In this document: piece after piece, positions 54,101 to 64,000 of the stretch
Numbering within the stretch: position 1 is the stretch's first letter
Layout: each line of letters opens with the position of its first letter
DNA from: Flaveria trinervia
Taxonomy: Eukaryota; Streptophyta; Magnoliopsida; Asterales; Asteraceae
Length of the DNA stretch: 64,000 nt
Direction of reading: 5' to 3'
Assembly: GCA_025506515.1 (NCBI GenBank)
Contig: CM046451.1
Location: 41,621,701 to 41,685,700, forward strand
Program-made: the position numbers and the translations under genes
The notes under the pieces: model-generated
Told to the model about the DNA's origin: nothing
The model's input: only the letters and a program-made list of their open reading frames with translations
The model's database searches: none

Positions 54101-55494
54101 CATTTAGGGGATACGAGTGTCCTTAGTCATAAGTTGACTTGCGGACTCTTGCATTGCCTACTATGCGAAATGGTTTGATGTTTTTATAATGCTCGACTTA
54201 GCAAACGAAGAGAATATCAGCTAGAAATTCAGAAACTTCAAATTACATCAATGTAACATTAACAAGAAAAGAAAATCATGCTGGCTAGGATTAAGGTTAG
54301 AGTTCAGGATAATGGAGTTAATTGTGTTAGGTTCTCAAATCTTGAATAGTTTAAGTCAGGAAAACAGGATCAATGATGGAAATGATTCAACACAATAGTG
54401 AGATGTAAACGTGTGGTTCAAAATAAAAAGGGAAATGTGTTGACTTCTCAAAGTAGTCAACCACAACTTTACGGTAGACACGCGTACCTATAAGCGAACA
54501 CCCATCTCCTGAATTCCAGGATAGATAAACAGATCCAACGGTCGAATCAAATTTATGTGTATACCTTGCCTAGACAAGGTATCCCGGGATGCAGGTATTC
54601 CACCTTTCAGCATTGCATGATTTCAATTATGGGACACACTTTAAGGACATTTGAAAACCCTACGTAACAATTTTAAGTTTTAAAAACCATTTGGTTTAGA
54701 CGACCAATATCTTTGGATATATTAAGATCTATGTACACGTTGGTCAAGGTATGAAGATAGTTACATAAGGCCCACAACTTATAACGTTGTTTAAACGTAG
54801 GAATTGAGGAATATAACGAGTTCAATATTAACGGGAACATTCTGTAAGATAGGAATGAGAAGATATTAGAGTTTTGATGATAAACCAGTCCAAGGAATCA
54901 AGGATTTTTGATATTTTAAATATAAACTGGATGGTTCCATTTGGTAATGTATTACCATTTGGAAACGTTGACACATCAAGGTAAATTTACCCATTTGCCT
55001 TAGAAACTTGTGTATATTGACCACAGTTTATCACTCATCCCAGAAATCCCCAGGTAATCATAACTGATCTCGCAATGAGATTTATATGATATGCTTGTCT
55101 TAGCTCGAAAGCCTTTTGCCAGGAAATCCAGAACTATGTGTCACATAAATTTCTTAGGTTCATGAAATCAAAACCTTGATGAGATTTTCATAGATTAGAC
55201 ATAGAGTCTAAGGAATTAAACCCACGATAATAAGTGTAGATTCCACAAGTTGTTGAGAATAAGTTTAGAAAGCTTCATTTGTCGGGGAGAATCAAAGAGT
55301 CAAAGATAAGTTTAGGGAGACAAGTAACAATGTTTAGGCAATCCTATGCTAAGGCATTAAATTGCACATAGGTGGGCATAGCATTATGTAGCATGCAAAC
55401 TATATAATTTACAAGATAGGATTATGATTCTATAAGGTTCATGCATACTATACTCTAGGTCACATTTCTAATAACCTAAATTCCTATAGTTGTG
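54101..55494. other. LARD-1 interior, right part, no gene
   Basis: Leader side of the element. No coding likeness. Short inverted words such as GGTATCCCGGGATGCAGG near 54580 are the only structure noticed. Confidence 0.55.
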
Positions 55495-55507
55495 GGCTCT
55501 GATACCA
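55495..55507 (-). other. LARD-1 primer binding site
   Basis: GGCTCTGATACCA is the complement of TGGTATCAGAGCC, three bases from the LTR edge. It fixes the orientation as minus. Confidence 0.92.
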
Positions 55508-55510
55508 ATC

Positions 55511-57801
55511 TGTCACACCCCAACCTTGACGGAGAAAACGTCGAGGAGTGAGAGTTAAGATCGTTCACAGCCACATAACGCTATTATTAAATCCAAATAT
55601 ATTATTCATAAGTTCAAAGATAATATTACAAACATAAGTCTCAAATAAAGAAAACATAATAAGAAATATAACAAGCTCATTTATTTATTTAACTAGGTCC
55701 ATTCCTAGGTGTGTACAAACTTCAAAAGTGGTGATCAAGCTTGAGTATTTCCTGAAACATGTTAAAAATAAAAGGTCAACAATATGTTGGTGAGATTTCC
55801 ATAGTTTTCAATACATAAGTATATAAAAGATGGCAATTCATGTTGTAAGTTAGAGAACAAAGTAAACTAGGGATGTAAGACAGAATGCACAATCAAACCT
55901 TGACAAAGTTTTACAAGTCTCAAACGTTTACAAGCATATACGATTAGCTAAGTGTACTTGGATCAACTAAGCAGGCTTGTCAGGCCTATAGAACTATGAC
56001 GTCGCCAGGCTAGCAATAGTTAATGATTGTACATATATTTGATATTACATGGTAGATACAAAGTTCAACTAACCACAACACACAAGTAAATTGCCATAAG
56101 TTTACAAGAATCAAACGTTTATAAGTGCAATGATTATAAAGTAACATGTTTCACCCCAAAGTGTGAAAATATGAAAAAGGGGTATAGAAATACTCACTTG
56201 ATCAAATAAGTATATATTGACGACTAATAAGAATATAATGAGCAATGCTCCAACGTAGTTTTTCACAAGGTACCTAAGTATATATATATATATATATATA
56301 TATACAAGATTAAAGTTTAATAATAAGATGAATGTTTTAACGTGAGCTAGGGTTTTGATAAGAATTTTGGGACTTTTATAAATAAATAAAACTCATTAGT
56401 GAGTTTATGCATATATTATGGTCTAGTAACAAAAAAACGTATCTTTTATATAATTTTAAAAAGAGTTAAAGCTTTCATAAAATTTGTGGAATTAAAATTA
56501 TAACATATAGGTAAATACTATAAATATCATGATTAGTCCACCACTAGAATTATTAATGTAATGTTTTAAATTGTTATTTAAAATCTAATTTATAAAAATA
56601 ACTAAGTACCACTTTTGTTGATAAATATTTGTTAAAGTATTAAAAGAAGTAAATTAAATGACAAAAAAGTAAATAAGTAACTTTAAAAATAAACAAAGGT
56701 TACGAAACCATTTTTTATAATTTTTTAAAATTTTATTTATTATTTTTTTAAAGGCTAAAAAACCCAAAAAATATATTGAGGGTGCCCGGGTTCGAACCCG
56801 GGACCTCAATGATGGAATGTAAGAGCGTAACCAGTAAACCAGGGCCTGGGCCTTGGTTTATGTCGGTGTCATTTCCTTATAAAAACCCAAGTCAAAGAGT
56901 TCCCCTAAACTCAAGAACCCTAGATTCGATTGATTCCAAATTAAACCATAAAAACATGTTGTTAATCGAATTACCATGGAGCTTTTACTCCTCATGGTTA
57001 AATGAACGTATACATGTGATTAATTACCCGAATGGTGTTAAGTTGGCGATGAACAGATGTAGGAGAGCTCGCGACCGAGACTCGAATCCGTCTGCGGTGC
57101 AAAAGTGGATAATAATGCAATTAATTGTGCAGAAAGCTTCTAGTAAACCCCAAGATCAAAAGCCTTCATTCAATTTTGGTTTATGATGACTAGGTAACGA
57201 AGTTTGAATAGGGGTCAGTTCACGATGAACATGAGTGATCGAAGGTGATGATTGTGTTGTGTTCAGATGAAATTAGGAATGGTAAATGATTAGAGATAGA
57301 TAGAATATCGATTGGGTTCAGTTAATTTGATTATTATTGAATTTTAATATTCGAACGGTTTAAGGTTTAATGGTTTCGGTTACTCAATCGATTGAGGTTA
57401 GAAACAGGTGTTTAAACGTAATTAAATCATGAATTTAAGTTCGAAACATGTAAATGTAACGATTTGGGTCGGTTTCTGAGGTTAAAAACGTCGGATTTCG
57501 AAGTTTTAAAGTGGCTGGAGAGTCGCCGGCGAGTTGGCCGGAGACCCGCCGGAAAAACGTGGGTTGAGAGGGAAACAAATTAGAGTTTTGGTTATTTACA
57601 CAAATGGTCCCTCAACTTTGAAATGTTATTATTTCATGCTAAAACTTTCATTTAAAGTTTCAAAATTAACAAATTAACCCCTAACTTAATTATTTTAAGT
57701 TTTTAACTCTTACAAGTTTAATATTTTCACAAATTATTATAGTTATCTCTATTAGTTTTATTAATAAAGCCTTCATTATTAGTACATTATTATTATTATT
57801 A

Positions 57802-57835
<34 letters not shown>

Positions 57836-57987
57836 TATTAAGTAATAATTAACATTATTAACTTTCAAATTCAAGAATTAAAGACAAATTAAGAAAATAG
57901 TCATAAGTAACCCATGAGTTTCATAATTGACCATAATGGTCCATTCAAGAAATAAACATCGTTAACGTAAAAATACAGGATGTTACA
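55511..57987 (-). repeat. LARD-1 5' LTR (2477 bp)
   Basis: Matches 48342-51893 apart from the 1.1-kb gap. It has a (TA)n run at 56279-56303, a (TTA)n run at 57785-57838 and the second Pol III-like unit. A GAGACTCGAATCC-like T-arm word also occurs about 290 bp from the main B box in both LTRs. Confidence 0.93.
56757..56855 (-). ncRNA. Pol III-like tRNA-derived unit in LARD-1 right LTR
   Basis: Same arrangement as at 50679-50780: A-box-like motif at 56831-56841, B-box palindrome at 56785-56802, T6 at 56757-56762. All three are conserved between the LTRs. Confidence 0.4.
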
Positions 57988-57992
57988 CTCGA
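57988..57992. repeat. Right target-site duplication of LARD-1 (CTCGA)
   Basis: Matches 48337-48341. Confidence 0.93.
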
Positions 57993-58409
57993 GACGCGAG
58001 AGATGATCAGGCGCTAGATTTTCTGCTCCTTTCTTATCACGAATTTCGATGTCAAATTCTTGAAGCAGAAGGATCCAATGAATCAATCTTGGCTTTGCAT
58101 CTTGTTTGTTGAACAAATAACGAATGGCTGCATGATCGGTGTAAACAATTGTTTTTGAAAGGATGAGATACGAGCGGAATTGTCAAATGCGAAAACTACC
58201 GCAAGAAGTTCTTTTTCGACGGTGGTGTAGTTTTCTTGTGCGTCGTTTAGGGTTTTGCTCGCATAATGAATTGGGTATAATTGCTTGTCTTTCCTTTGTC
58301 CTAATACGGCTCCTACCGCAAAATCACTTGCGTCGCACATGAGTTCAAATGGCAGCGTCCAATCTGGGGAAACCATGATTGGAGCGGTTACCAGCCTCTC
58401 TTTAAGCAA
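57993..58409 (-). pseudogene. pol: ATH RNase H
   Basis: LPFELMCDASDFAVGAVLGQ (first Asp, near 58330-58350), YPIHYASKTLNDAQENYTTVEKELLAVVFA (catalytic Glu), then a frameshift near 58170. The third block TDHAA is followed by LFNKQDAKPRLIHWILLLQEFD and APDHLSRLE, where LARD-1 cuts the frame. Confidence 0.9.
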
Positions 58410-58424
58410 TTCAAATGCACTAAT

Positions 58425-59332
58425 TCATTCGCCATAAGATACGAATTGAGCTTCTTTCTCAAGAAGTTGAGTCATTGGTCGAGCAATTTTTGAGAAATCT
58501 TTGATGAAACGACGGTAGAATCCTGCATGACCTAGGAAACTTCTGATATCTTTCACGGTTGTGGGATGTGGAAGTTTAGAAATAGTGTCGACTTTAGCTT
58601 GATCGACTTCAAGCCCTGCTCGAGAGATTTTGTGTCCTAACACTATTCCTTCCGTAACCATGAAGTGGCACTTTTCCCAGTTTAAAACAAGGTTAGAATC
58701 TTCACATCTAACCAGCATCTTTTCTAGATTTTCAAGACATTGCTCAAATGAGTTTCCGAAGATGGAGAAATCATCCATGAAAACTTCCATTGAGTGTTCA
58801 ATCATGTCATGAAAAATTGCTACCATGCATCTTTGAAAGGGCATTCGTCGATAAGCAAATGTGCCATATGGACAGGTGAATGTCGTCTTCTCTTGATCTT
58901 CGGGAGCAATAGGGATTTGAAAATAACCTGAGAAACCATCCAAGAAACAATAGAACATTTTTCAAGATAATCGCTCAAGCATTTGGTCAATGAAAGGAAG
59001 AGGGAAGTGATCTTTCCTTATGGCGTCATTGAGTTTGCGATAGTCTATGCAAACTCTCCATCGGTAACCGTATGAGTGGGAATAAGCTCATTCTTCTCAT
59101 TAGTTACAACAGTCATTCCTCCTTTCTTTGGAACAACTTGGACGGGACTGACCCAAGGTGAATCAGAAATAGGGTAAATCAAACCGGCATCTAGCAGTTT
59201 GATTACTTCTTTCTTCACCACCTCTTGCATGCTCAGGTTTAAATGTCTTTGAGGTTGAATGACGGATTTGAAGTTCTCCTCCATCAATATTTTATGAGTG
59301 CAAAAGGATGGATTGATTCCCTTGATGTCCAT
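58425..59332 (-). pseudogene. pol: ATH reverse transcriptase
   Basis: IKGINPSFCTHKILME starts at 59330, followed by QRHLNLSMQEVVKKEVIKLLDAG and WVSPVQVVPKKGG. A frameshift near 59060 and a stop at 58961 follow. Then FLDGFSGYFQIPIAPEDQEKTTFTCPYGTFAYRRMPF, the catalytic FMDD at 58770-58781 (both Asp kept) and IRSFLGHAGFYRRFIKDFS. Confidence 0.92.
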
Positions 59333-59635
59333 GATTTTCCATGCAATTGGTCGTTGTGTGCCTTAAGCACATTGAGCAACTTGTTCTTCTCATCAATTGA
59401 TAAGGTGGATGAGATTATGACAGGAAGTTGAGTTGTGTTTTCAAGAAAAGTGTATTTGAGATGAGATGGAAGTTCTTTGAGCTCTAAATCTGGAGGGTCT
59501 TCTATAGAAGGTTTGGCTTTCGGTTCTAGATCTTGCTTAATGATCTCAAATGATTCTTGATGAAGTGTTGTTTCATCAACTTCAAGTTCTAGGATGATTT
59601 GGTTCTCACAGATGGGTTGGTGATTTGGACTTCTA
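59333..59635 (-). pseudogene. pol: ATH protease-RT linker
   Basis: Open on the minus strand (59284-59658). It contains PPDLELKELPSHLKYTFLE near 59445-59505, the standard Athila/Tat block before RT, and ISSTLSIDEKNKLLNVLKAH. Confidence 0.85.
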
Positions 59636-60232
59636 TTAATGAGTGTTGCAAGCTTCATTTTGAAGATTTTTCTCCAAATGATAGCTTATGATCGAATCAC
59701 AAGCATCAACGTAATAGAGTGAGTCATCATGATGTTGAGGGTGTTTCATGGATTGGCCTATATCGAAAATTACTTCCTCCTCATCTACTCTAAGCGTGAG
59801 TTTTCCTGTAGAAACATCAATGAGGGCTCGAGCTGTCGCCAAGAAAGGTCGACCTAGGATAAGTGGAACCTTTTTGTCTTCATCCATGTCAAGGATCACA
59901 AAATCAACGAGAAATACAAATTTGTCAATTTTAACTAAGAGATTTTCAATGATGCCCCTTGGATATTTGATAGATGGGTCAGCTAACTGGATGCTACGGG
60001 TAGGTCTAGGTTCACCTAGGTTTAATTTTTCAAAAACCGCATAAGGCATAAGGTTAATGCTTGCACCTAAATCAGCTAACGCGTTACTGACAGAAAGATT
60101 TCCTATTAGGCAAGGTATGGCGAAACTTCCTGGATCAGTCATCTTTTGAGGTAGTTTGTTTTGAAGAACTACATAGCATTCCTCATTCAAAACTACGTGT
60201 GATAACTCTTCCAGTTTCTTTTTGTTTGACAA
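59636..60232 (-). pseudogene. pol: ATH protease
   Basis: Open frame of 198 codons. DPGSFAIPCLIGN near residue 33, then ALADLGASINLMP near residue 52 with the Asp-Leu-Gly-Ala catalytic motif typical of Athila/Tat, and KVPLILGRPFLATARALID near residue 122. The end overlaps the linker frame. Confidence 0.92.
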
Positions 60233-61967
60233 GACACTTTTAGAAACTTAGCGTAGTTTGGCATTTGTGCTAAGGCCTCCACCAAGGGCAGATTGATGTG
60301 GAGTTGCTTGAACAACCCAAGGAATTTGCCGTATTGTGCTTCCATTCTTTGTTGTCTCAAACGACCTGGATATGGAGGTGGTGGAACATAAGGTGGTGGT
60401 GGAACGTATTTCTTGGATGGTTCTTCAATAACAATAGGTTGTTTTTGCTTATCACTCACATTACTTGGAGTTTCAGTTTCTACCTCTTCAAGGATGGGTT
60501 GTAATGTGGGTGCATCACCTTGAGTGGTTTTGCCACTCCTGGTGGTGATGGCTTTGACTTGAGCATTAGGGTTTGTTACAGTGTTGTTGGGCAAAGCTCC
60601 TTGAGGTCTTTCAGATAGCTGTTGTGCTATTTGACCTACTTGGTGCTCTATGGTTTGCAATGATGCTTTGTTGCTTTTAATGTCAGCTTCGTTTCTTTGG
60701 AACCTCTCCTCATTTCTTCAATCAGATTTTCGGATGTACTCATTTGTGGCTTGTGTGGTTAACAACAACTGCTGCAATAAATCTTCCATTGATGATGCTC
60801 CACGGTCTTGGTTACTACTACTTGGACCTTGGTATGGTGGTTTCTGTTGTTGGTAAGGTGGCCTTCGGTTGAATCCAGATGATTGTTGGTTATTACCAGC
60901 ATCTTTGCAATTCAAGTTGCTTCTCTAATTTGAGTTGTTGTTGTATGAGTTGTTTGGGCCTCCTATGTAGTCAACATCTTCAACCATCATAATGCCTTGT
61001 TGGCATTCGTTGGTCTTGTGTGAAGTTCCACATGTGTTGCATTGTGTTGGAGTTTTCCTTAGCTCGCTTTGCAATTGTTCAAATTTTTTGGTTAGAGCTT
61101 CTAATTGGGTTGCAATTAGGGTTTCAGAGTCTACTTGATGAATACCTTTAGAACTAGGTTTGGTTCATAAGGGATTGTAAGCAAAGCTCTTCTTAGCTAC
61201 TCTTTCTAAGGCTTGGTATGCTTCTGTTGGCATGACACTTCCAAATCTCCTCCCGCACTTTGGTCTACCGCTTGCTTGTGGGCTCCGCTGATTGCATCGT
61301 AAAAGGTTTGACACTGCAGCCACAGATCTAGTCCGTGATATGGGTATCTCCGAAGGAGACATTTATATCTCTCCTATGCTGTGTGTAATGATTCATCATC
61401 ATCTTAGCGAAAACTTGTGATGCTGCTTCTTAGTTTGGTAGTGTGATCGGGTGGAAAGTATTTCAAAAGGAATTGTTCAGCCATTTCTGCCCATGTGGTG
61501 ATGGAACCGGGTGAAAGTGGATCAAGCCAATCGATGGCTCGGCCTCAAAGTGAAAATGGAAAAAGTCTTAGTCGAAAGGCGTCGTCTAAATAGTTATTGA
61601 TTTTGAAGGTTGCACAAATACGAAGGAATCGTGAGATGTGAGCATTAGGATCTTCGTCTTGTAACCCATGGAACTTAACGGAGTTTTCTACGACTTGGAT
61701 AATAATAGACTTAATCTTGAAATTGTTGGCCGCTATTGCTGGTTGGACAACACTAGACTCATAACCATCTATTGACGGTGTGGCATAGTGTGTCATCTTC
61801 ATTTCCTCGTCTTGGTTAGCCATGTCTTCTTCGGATGGTGTATCTTCCAAAATGTCTTCTTCAATGACTGGTGCTACTTGTTGAGATCTTTTGCGCAATC
61901 TTTGACGGAAAAGTCATTCGAGTTCCAAAAGAGGCGAAACAAGTTCAGAACTAGACGAGTCGGACAT
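60193..61967 (-). pseudogene. gag: ATH gag
   Basis: The likely ATG is at 61965-61967 (minus). A TGA follows after 17 codons, then the frame from 61898 carries SVKFHGLQDEDPNAHISRFLRICATFK and RLRLFPFSL. The middle (61160-61545) is broken. A zinc finger CNTCGTSHKTNEC (C-x2-C-x3-H-x4-C) lies at 61003-61041. The last part (60193-60660) has AITTRSGKTTQ, a Pro-rich PPPPYVPPPPYPGRL and YGKFLGLFKQLHINLPLVEALAQMP. Confidence 0.9.
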
Positions 61968-62135
61968 ACACTAACTTAAAGAAGCATAAACTAACTAAGG
62001 ATTAAAATAGGCAAAAGTAACTAAACTAACTAAAGCAAAATACCTAAAAATAAAAATGAAGTTTAAACAAAAATATATTAACAAGTTATATACAAGATAG
62101 TCAAAGTTTTAGTTTGTCTTTCAAACTGCCGTGTG
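61968..62135 (-). other. ATH leader
   Basis: AT-rich leader between the PBS and the gag start. Nothing else seen. Confidence 0.6.
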
Positions 62136-62153
62136 TCCCCCGCAACGGCGCCA
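62136..62153 (-). other. ATH primer binding site (tRNA-Asp type)
   Basis: On the minus strand TGGCGCCGTTGCGGGGGA, one base off the usual Athila/Tat PBS (TGGCGCCGTTGCCGGGGA). Six bases separate it from the LTR end. Confidence 0.88.
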
Positions 62154-62159
62154 AAAACT

Positions 62160-63435
62160 TGATGGGTGCGGATATTAATATATATTGATAAAGATTTATC
62201 GCACAGATATAGTTTTAATTGGTTATTACTAATACTAAACCACACACACAAAAGGCAGTGTACATGTCGTGTGGTAATATAGTGTTGGTAAGAACCGAGT
62301 ATCAATCCGTGGACACACCTAGCCTACTCAACAAAATTGATGTTTGACTATCAGATTTGGTTTTTGTTAAAGAAAATGATAATTTACATTGGAAAGATTT
62401 TTAGGATTTAAAAATAAACAATAATAGAAAGAAAGTAAACTAAGATATGAAGCGTTTGGATTTAAAACCAGGGAATAAAAGTTATCATCCTAATTAGATT
62501 CCACTTATGTAACCGTGATGAATGGTGGTGTGATTTAAAGATATGGATTAATGTAATTATGTTAATGTTATAAAGATGAGCTGGCGCGATTTCTCGTCTA
62601 TCTGCTGCCGTGGTGACTTGATCCTGTCAGGCTAAGTTTTATTGATCAGATCAAAGCCCTAGTAATGTAGGTAAATCTTTTGTGACCTATTTGGCGTATG
62701 ATTTCTGAAAACATAACTTAATGTTGAAAATAGATTTGATCAGGTTTCTTCCTAACATACCATTAATTTTAAAAAAGCGTAACAATTACTGAAGTTTCCA
62801 AACTAATAAAAGGGAACCTGCAAATGATCAGAAAGTTAAGGTGATATGATTTCTAAAAACCATTTCTAGTTCATTAGCCATGGATTTATTATGACGACCG
62901 GTTTCGCGAATGAAAATTAATCATACGGTTTTTCAACTTTGTATGATAATCACAATCACAAACCATAAATTTATAACTTCCCGTTCAAATGTAGATGCTA
63001 CCCATCAATAGTTTTCCCAAGACCACCATAACATTAACATAATATTTATCACACCATTAGTTCATCACAAATTACATAAGTTTCATCCGATTAGGATGAT
63101 AAAAAAGAGTTTAGCTCATAATGAGCTTGAACATAACAACATATAACAAAGAAGATAAATATGTAATCATCGGTGAAATGGAACAATCAAACCGATAATC
63201 CACAATGGACACCTCCCGAGTCTCCAAATGACCTTGAAGTCTTGATTCCCGAGAGAGTTCTGCAGAGTAACTCTCCCACCAAAGCTTGCCAAAAATGGTG
63301 AACTTAGGCTTCTATTTATAGGTTTTTCGGAGTGCTTAAGCACGGCCCCATGCCTAAAAAACACGGCCCTGTGCTAGTACAATGCTTACGAAAGTTGATC
63401 GGCTCGTACATGCAGGTTGTGCCAGGCACGGCCCA
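62160..63435 (-). repeat. ATH 5' LTR, interrupted at 63436
   Basis: The LTR edge is set by the PBS (minus strand ends ACCCATCA). No gene. It includes CACGGCCC words near 63343-63433. The outer LTR edge is not reached, because GYP-3 starts at 63436. Confidence 0.78.
63312..63320 (-). promoter_or_regulatory. ATH LTR TATA box
   Basis: Minus strand TATAAATAG following AAAAACC, about 1.15 kb before the LTR end at 62160. Confidence 0.55.
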
Positions 63436-64000
63436 TGTAACACCCCAATTTCTATTTAAACGAAAGGAAAAGAAAATTAAATAGAAAGAATAGATAATGA
63501 GCACAACTGGAGGGGAGAAAAGTATACAAAGTACAAAACCTTATTATTTTAAGGTTTAAAGGGGCATGGTCGCCCATATCAAAAGCAGAAAGCTGCTTTT
63601 GCTCTCGGAGGAAGAAAGAAGAGAGAGAAAGCCTCGTTTGTAGAGAGAGAAAAAGGAAGAAGCAGCTGCAAAGGTAAGTCTTCTCTTCTATGAGCTCGGT
63701 TTCAGCTGGGTTTTGAATTCTTGACCGAAGTTTTTGGTGTTTAGTGTTTGTTTTCGGGATTCAAGAGCTGAATCGAAGGTGGGTCTCGAACGGGAAGAGT
63801 GTTGCTCAAAGGCTGCTCAAGGTGAGTTTCTACAAGCCCTCTTTTACTGATTTTCAACTTGTTTGGGGCTATTATGCATACTAAGTAAACATTTTGAAAG
63901 TAACCGTGGGTCTACAGCCTTATGTTCGAAATGATGTATGTATGTATGTGTGTTTTAGTGTTGATTATGGGTTAATATTGATGTTTAGCATGCTTAGATG
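63436..64000 (+). repeat. GYP-3: start of another Tekay-type LTR, leaves window
   Basis: TGTAACACCCCAATT opens like the GYP-2 LTR and the SOLO-1 sense strand. It is followed by a purine-rich segment and the donor-like AAGGTAAG (63671) and AAGGTGAGTT (63819), at spacings close to those in GYP-2 (40547, 40726). It lies inside the ATH LTR; GCCCA (63431-63435) would be its left target copy. Confidence 0.75.

Larger units (their letters stand above)
48342..57987 (-). mobile_element. LARD-1: large non-autonomous LTR retrotransposon
   Basis: 9.6 kb with long LTRs (48342-51893 and 55511-57987), a PBS at 55495-55507 on the minus strand and a PPT next to 51893. The 3.6-kb internal region carries no gag or pol block on either strand. 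The minus-strand context before the 3' LTR (GGACGAAAT...GGGGAGAC then TGTAAC) resembles the GYP-1 end (GGGACGAAAT...GGGGGATAC then TGTGAC). So it probably derives from and parasitises a Tekay-like partner. The LTRs are nearly identical outside one 1.1-kb gap, indicating a recent insertion. Confidence 0.9.
57993..62159 (-). mobile_element. ATH: 5' part of the Athila-like element
   Basis: gag, protease, RT, RNase H and the PBS of the base-layer gypsy element, minus strand. Continues at 48326-48336 and 19537-21563. The PBS near tRNA-Asp and the DLGASINLMP protease wording are typical of Athila/Tat. Confidence 0.9.

Noticed and set aside
57785..57838. (TTA)n microsatellite as an unusual feature
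   Set aside because: An ordinary length-variable repeat, also present in shorter form in the partner LTR near 51707.

Overview
The window is plant nuclear DNA made almost entirely of nested LTR retrotransposons. I found no host gene, no rRNA gene and no ordinary tRNA gene. The families present are Sirevirus-type copia elements with an extra ORF after pol, chromodomain gypsy elements of the Tekay type with LTRs starting TGTAACACC or TGTGACATC, and an Athila-type gypsy element with a tRNA-Asp-like primer site. From memory of similar proteins this mix suggests a composite (Asteraceae) genome. That assignment is an inference. Every coding region is broken by stops and frameshifts, so pseudogene is the correct call throughout.

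Layout. The base layer is an Athila-like element (ATH, minus strand). Its gag, protease, RT and RNase H lie at 57993-61967, its PBS and 5' LTR at 62136-63435, and its integrase at 20193-21558. COP-A, an old copia element, runs from before position 1 to 19531; a TSD copy sits at its right end and ATH sequence follows. Inside COP-A sits COP-B (1575-15229, Sirevirus-like, TSD TTAAG), and inside COP-B sits a solo gypsy LTR (SOLO-1, 10683-12568, TSD CAAGT). ATH was hit twice more at sites about 16 bp apart. One hit is COP-C (21564-48320, Sirevirus-like, TSD GTGAA). The other is LARD-1 (48342-57987, a non-autonomous minus-strand element, TSD CTCGA). COP-C itself holds GYP-1 (24176-32173, Tekay-like, TSD TCATA), a minus-strand non-autonomous element NA-1 (32978 to about 35139), and GYP-2 (about 35140-42546, Tekay-like). 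GYP-3 is an LTR that begins at 63436 and leaves the window. Removing the inserts keeps interrupted frames open: ATH pol across LARD-1 and COP-C, COP-C gag across GYP-1, and the COP-B extra ORF across SOLO-1. This supports the nesting strongly.

Coding capacity. COP-B keeps the order gag (two CCHC knuckles around a coiled-coil hinge), PR, IN, RT, RNase H, extra ORF (aORF). COP-C keeps gag and aORF but no recognisable pol, probably lost with the deletion whose junction is at about 35139/35140. GYP-1 and GYP-2 keep gag, PR, RT, RNase H, IN and a C-terminal chromodomain. LARD-1 and NA-1 have LTRs and primer sites but no recognised proteins.

The most interesting signals are structural. Three unrelated elements carry arrays of short imperfect hairpins with paired changes in the arms: COP-B (9213-9495, about 38-bp period, directly before a TATA box and the aORF start), ATH (19720-19979) and LARD-1 (53369-54100). 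The COP-C aORF is preceded by a TATA-like box and a well-formed 114-bp intron that ends exactly at the ATG. Both LARD-1 LTRs carry a Pol III-like unit (A box, B box, T6). Several LTR families carry arrays of short words centred on ATGCG.
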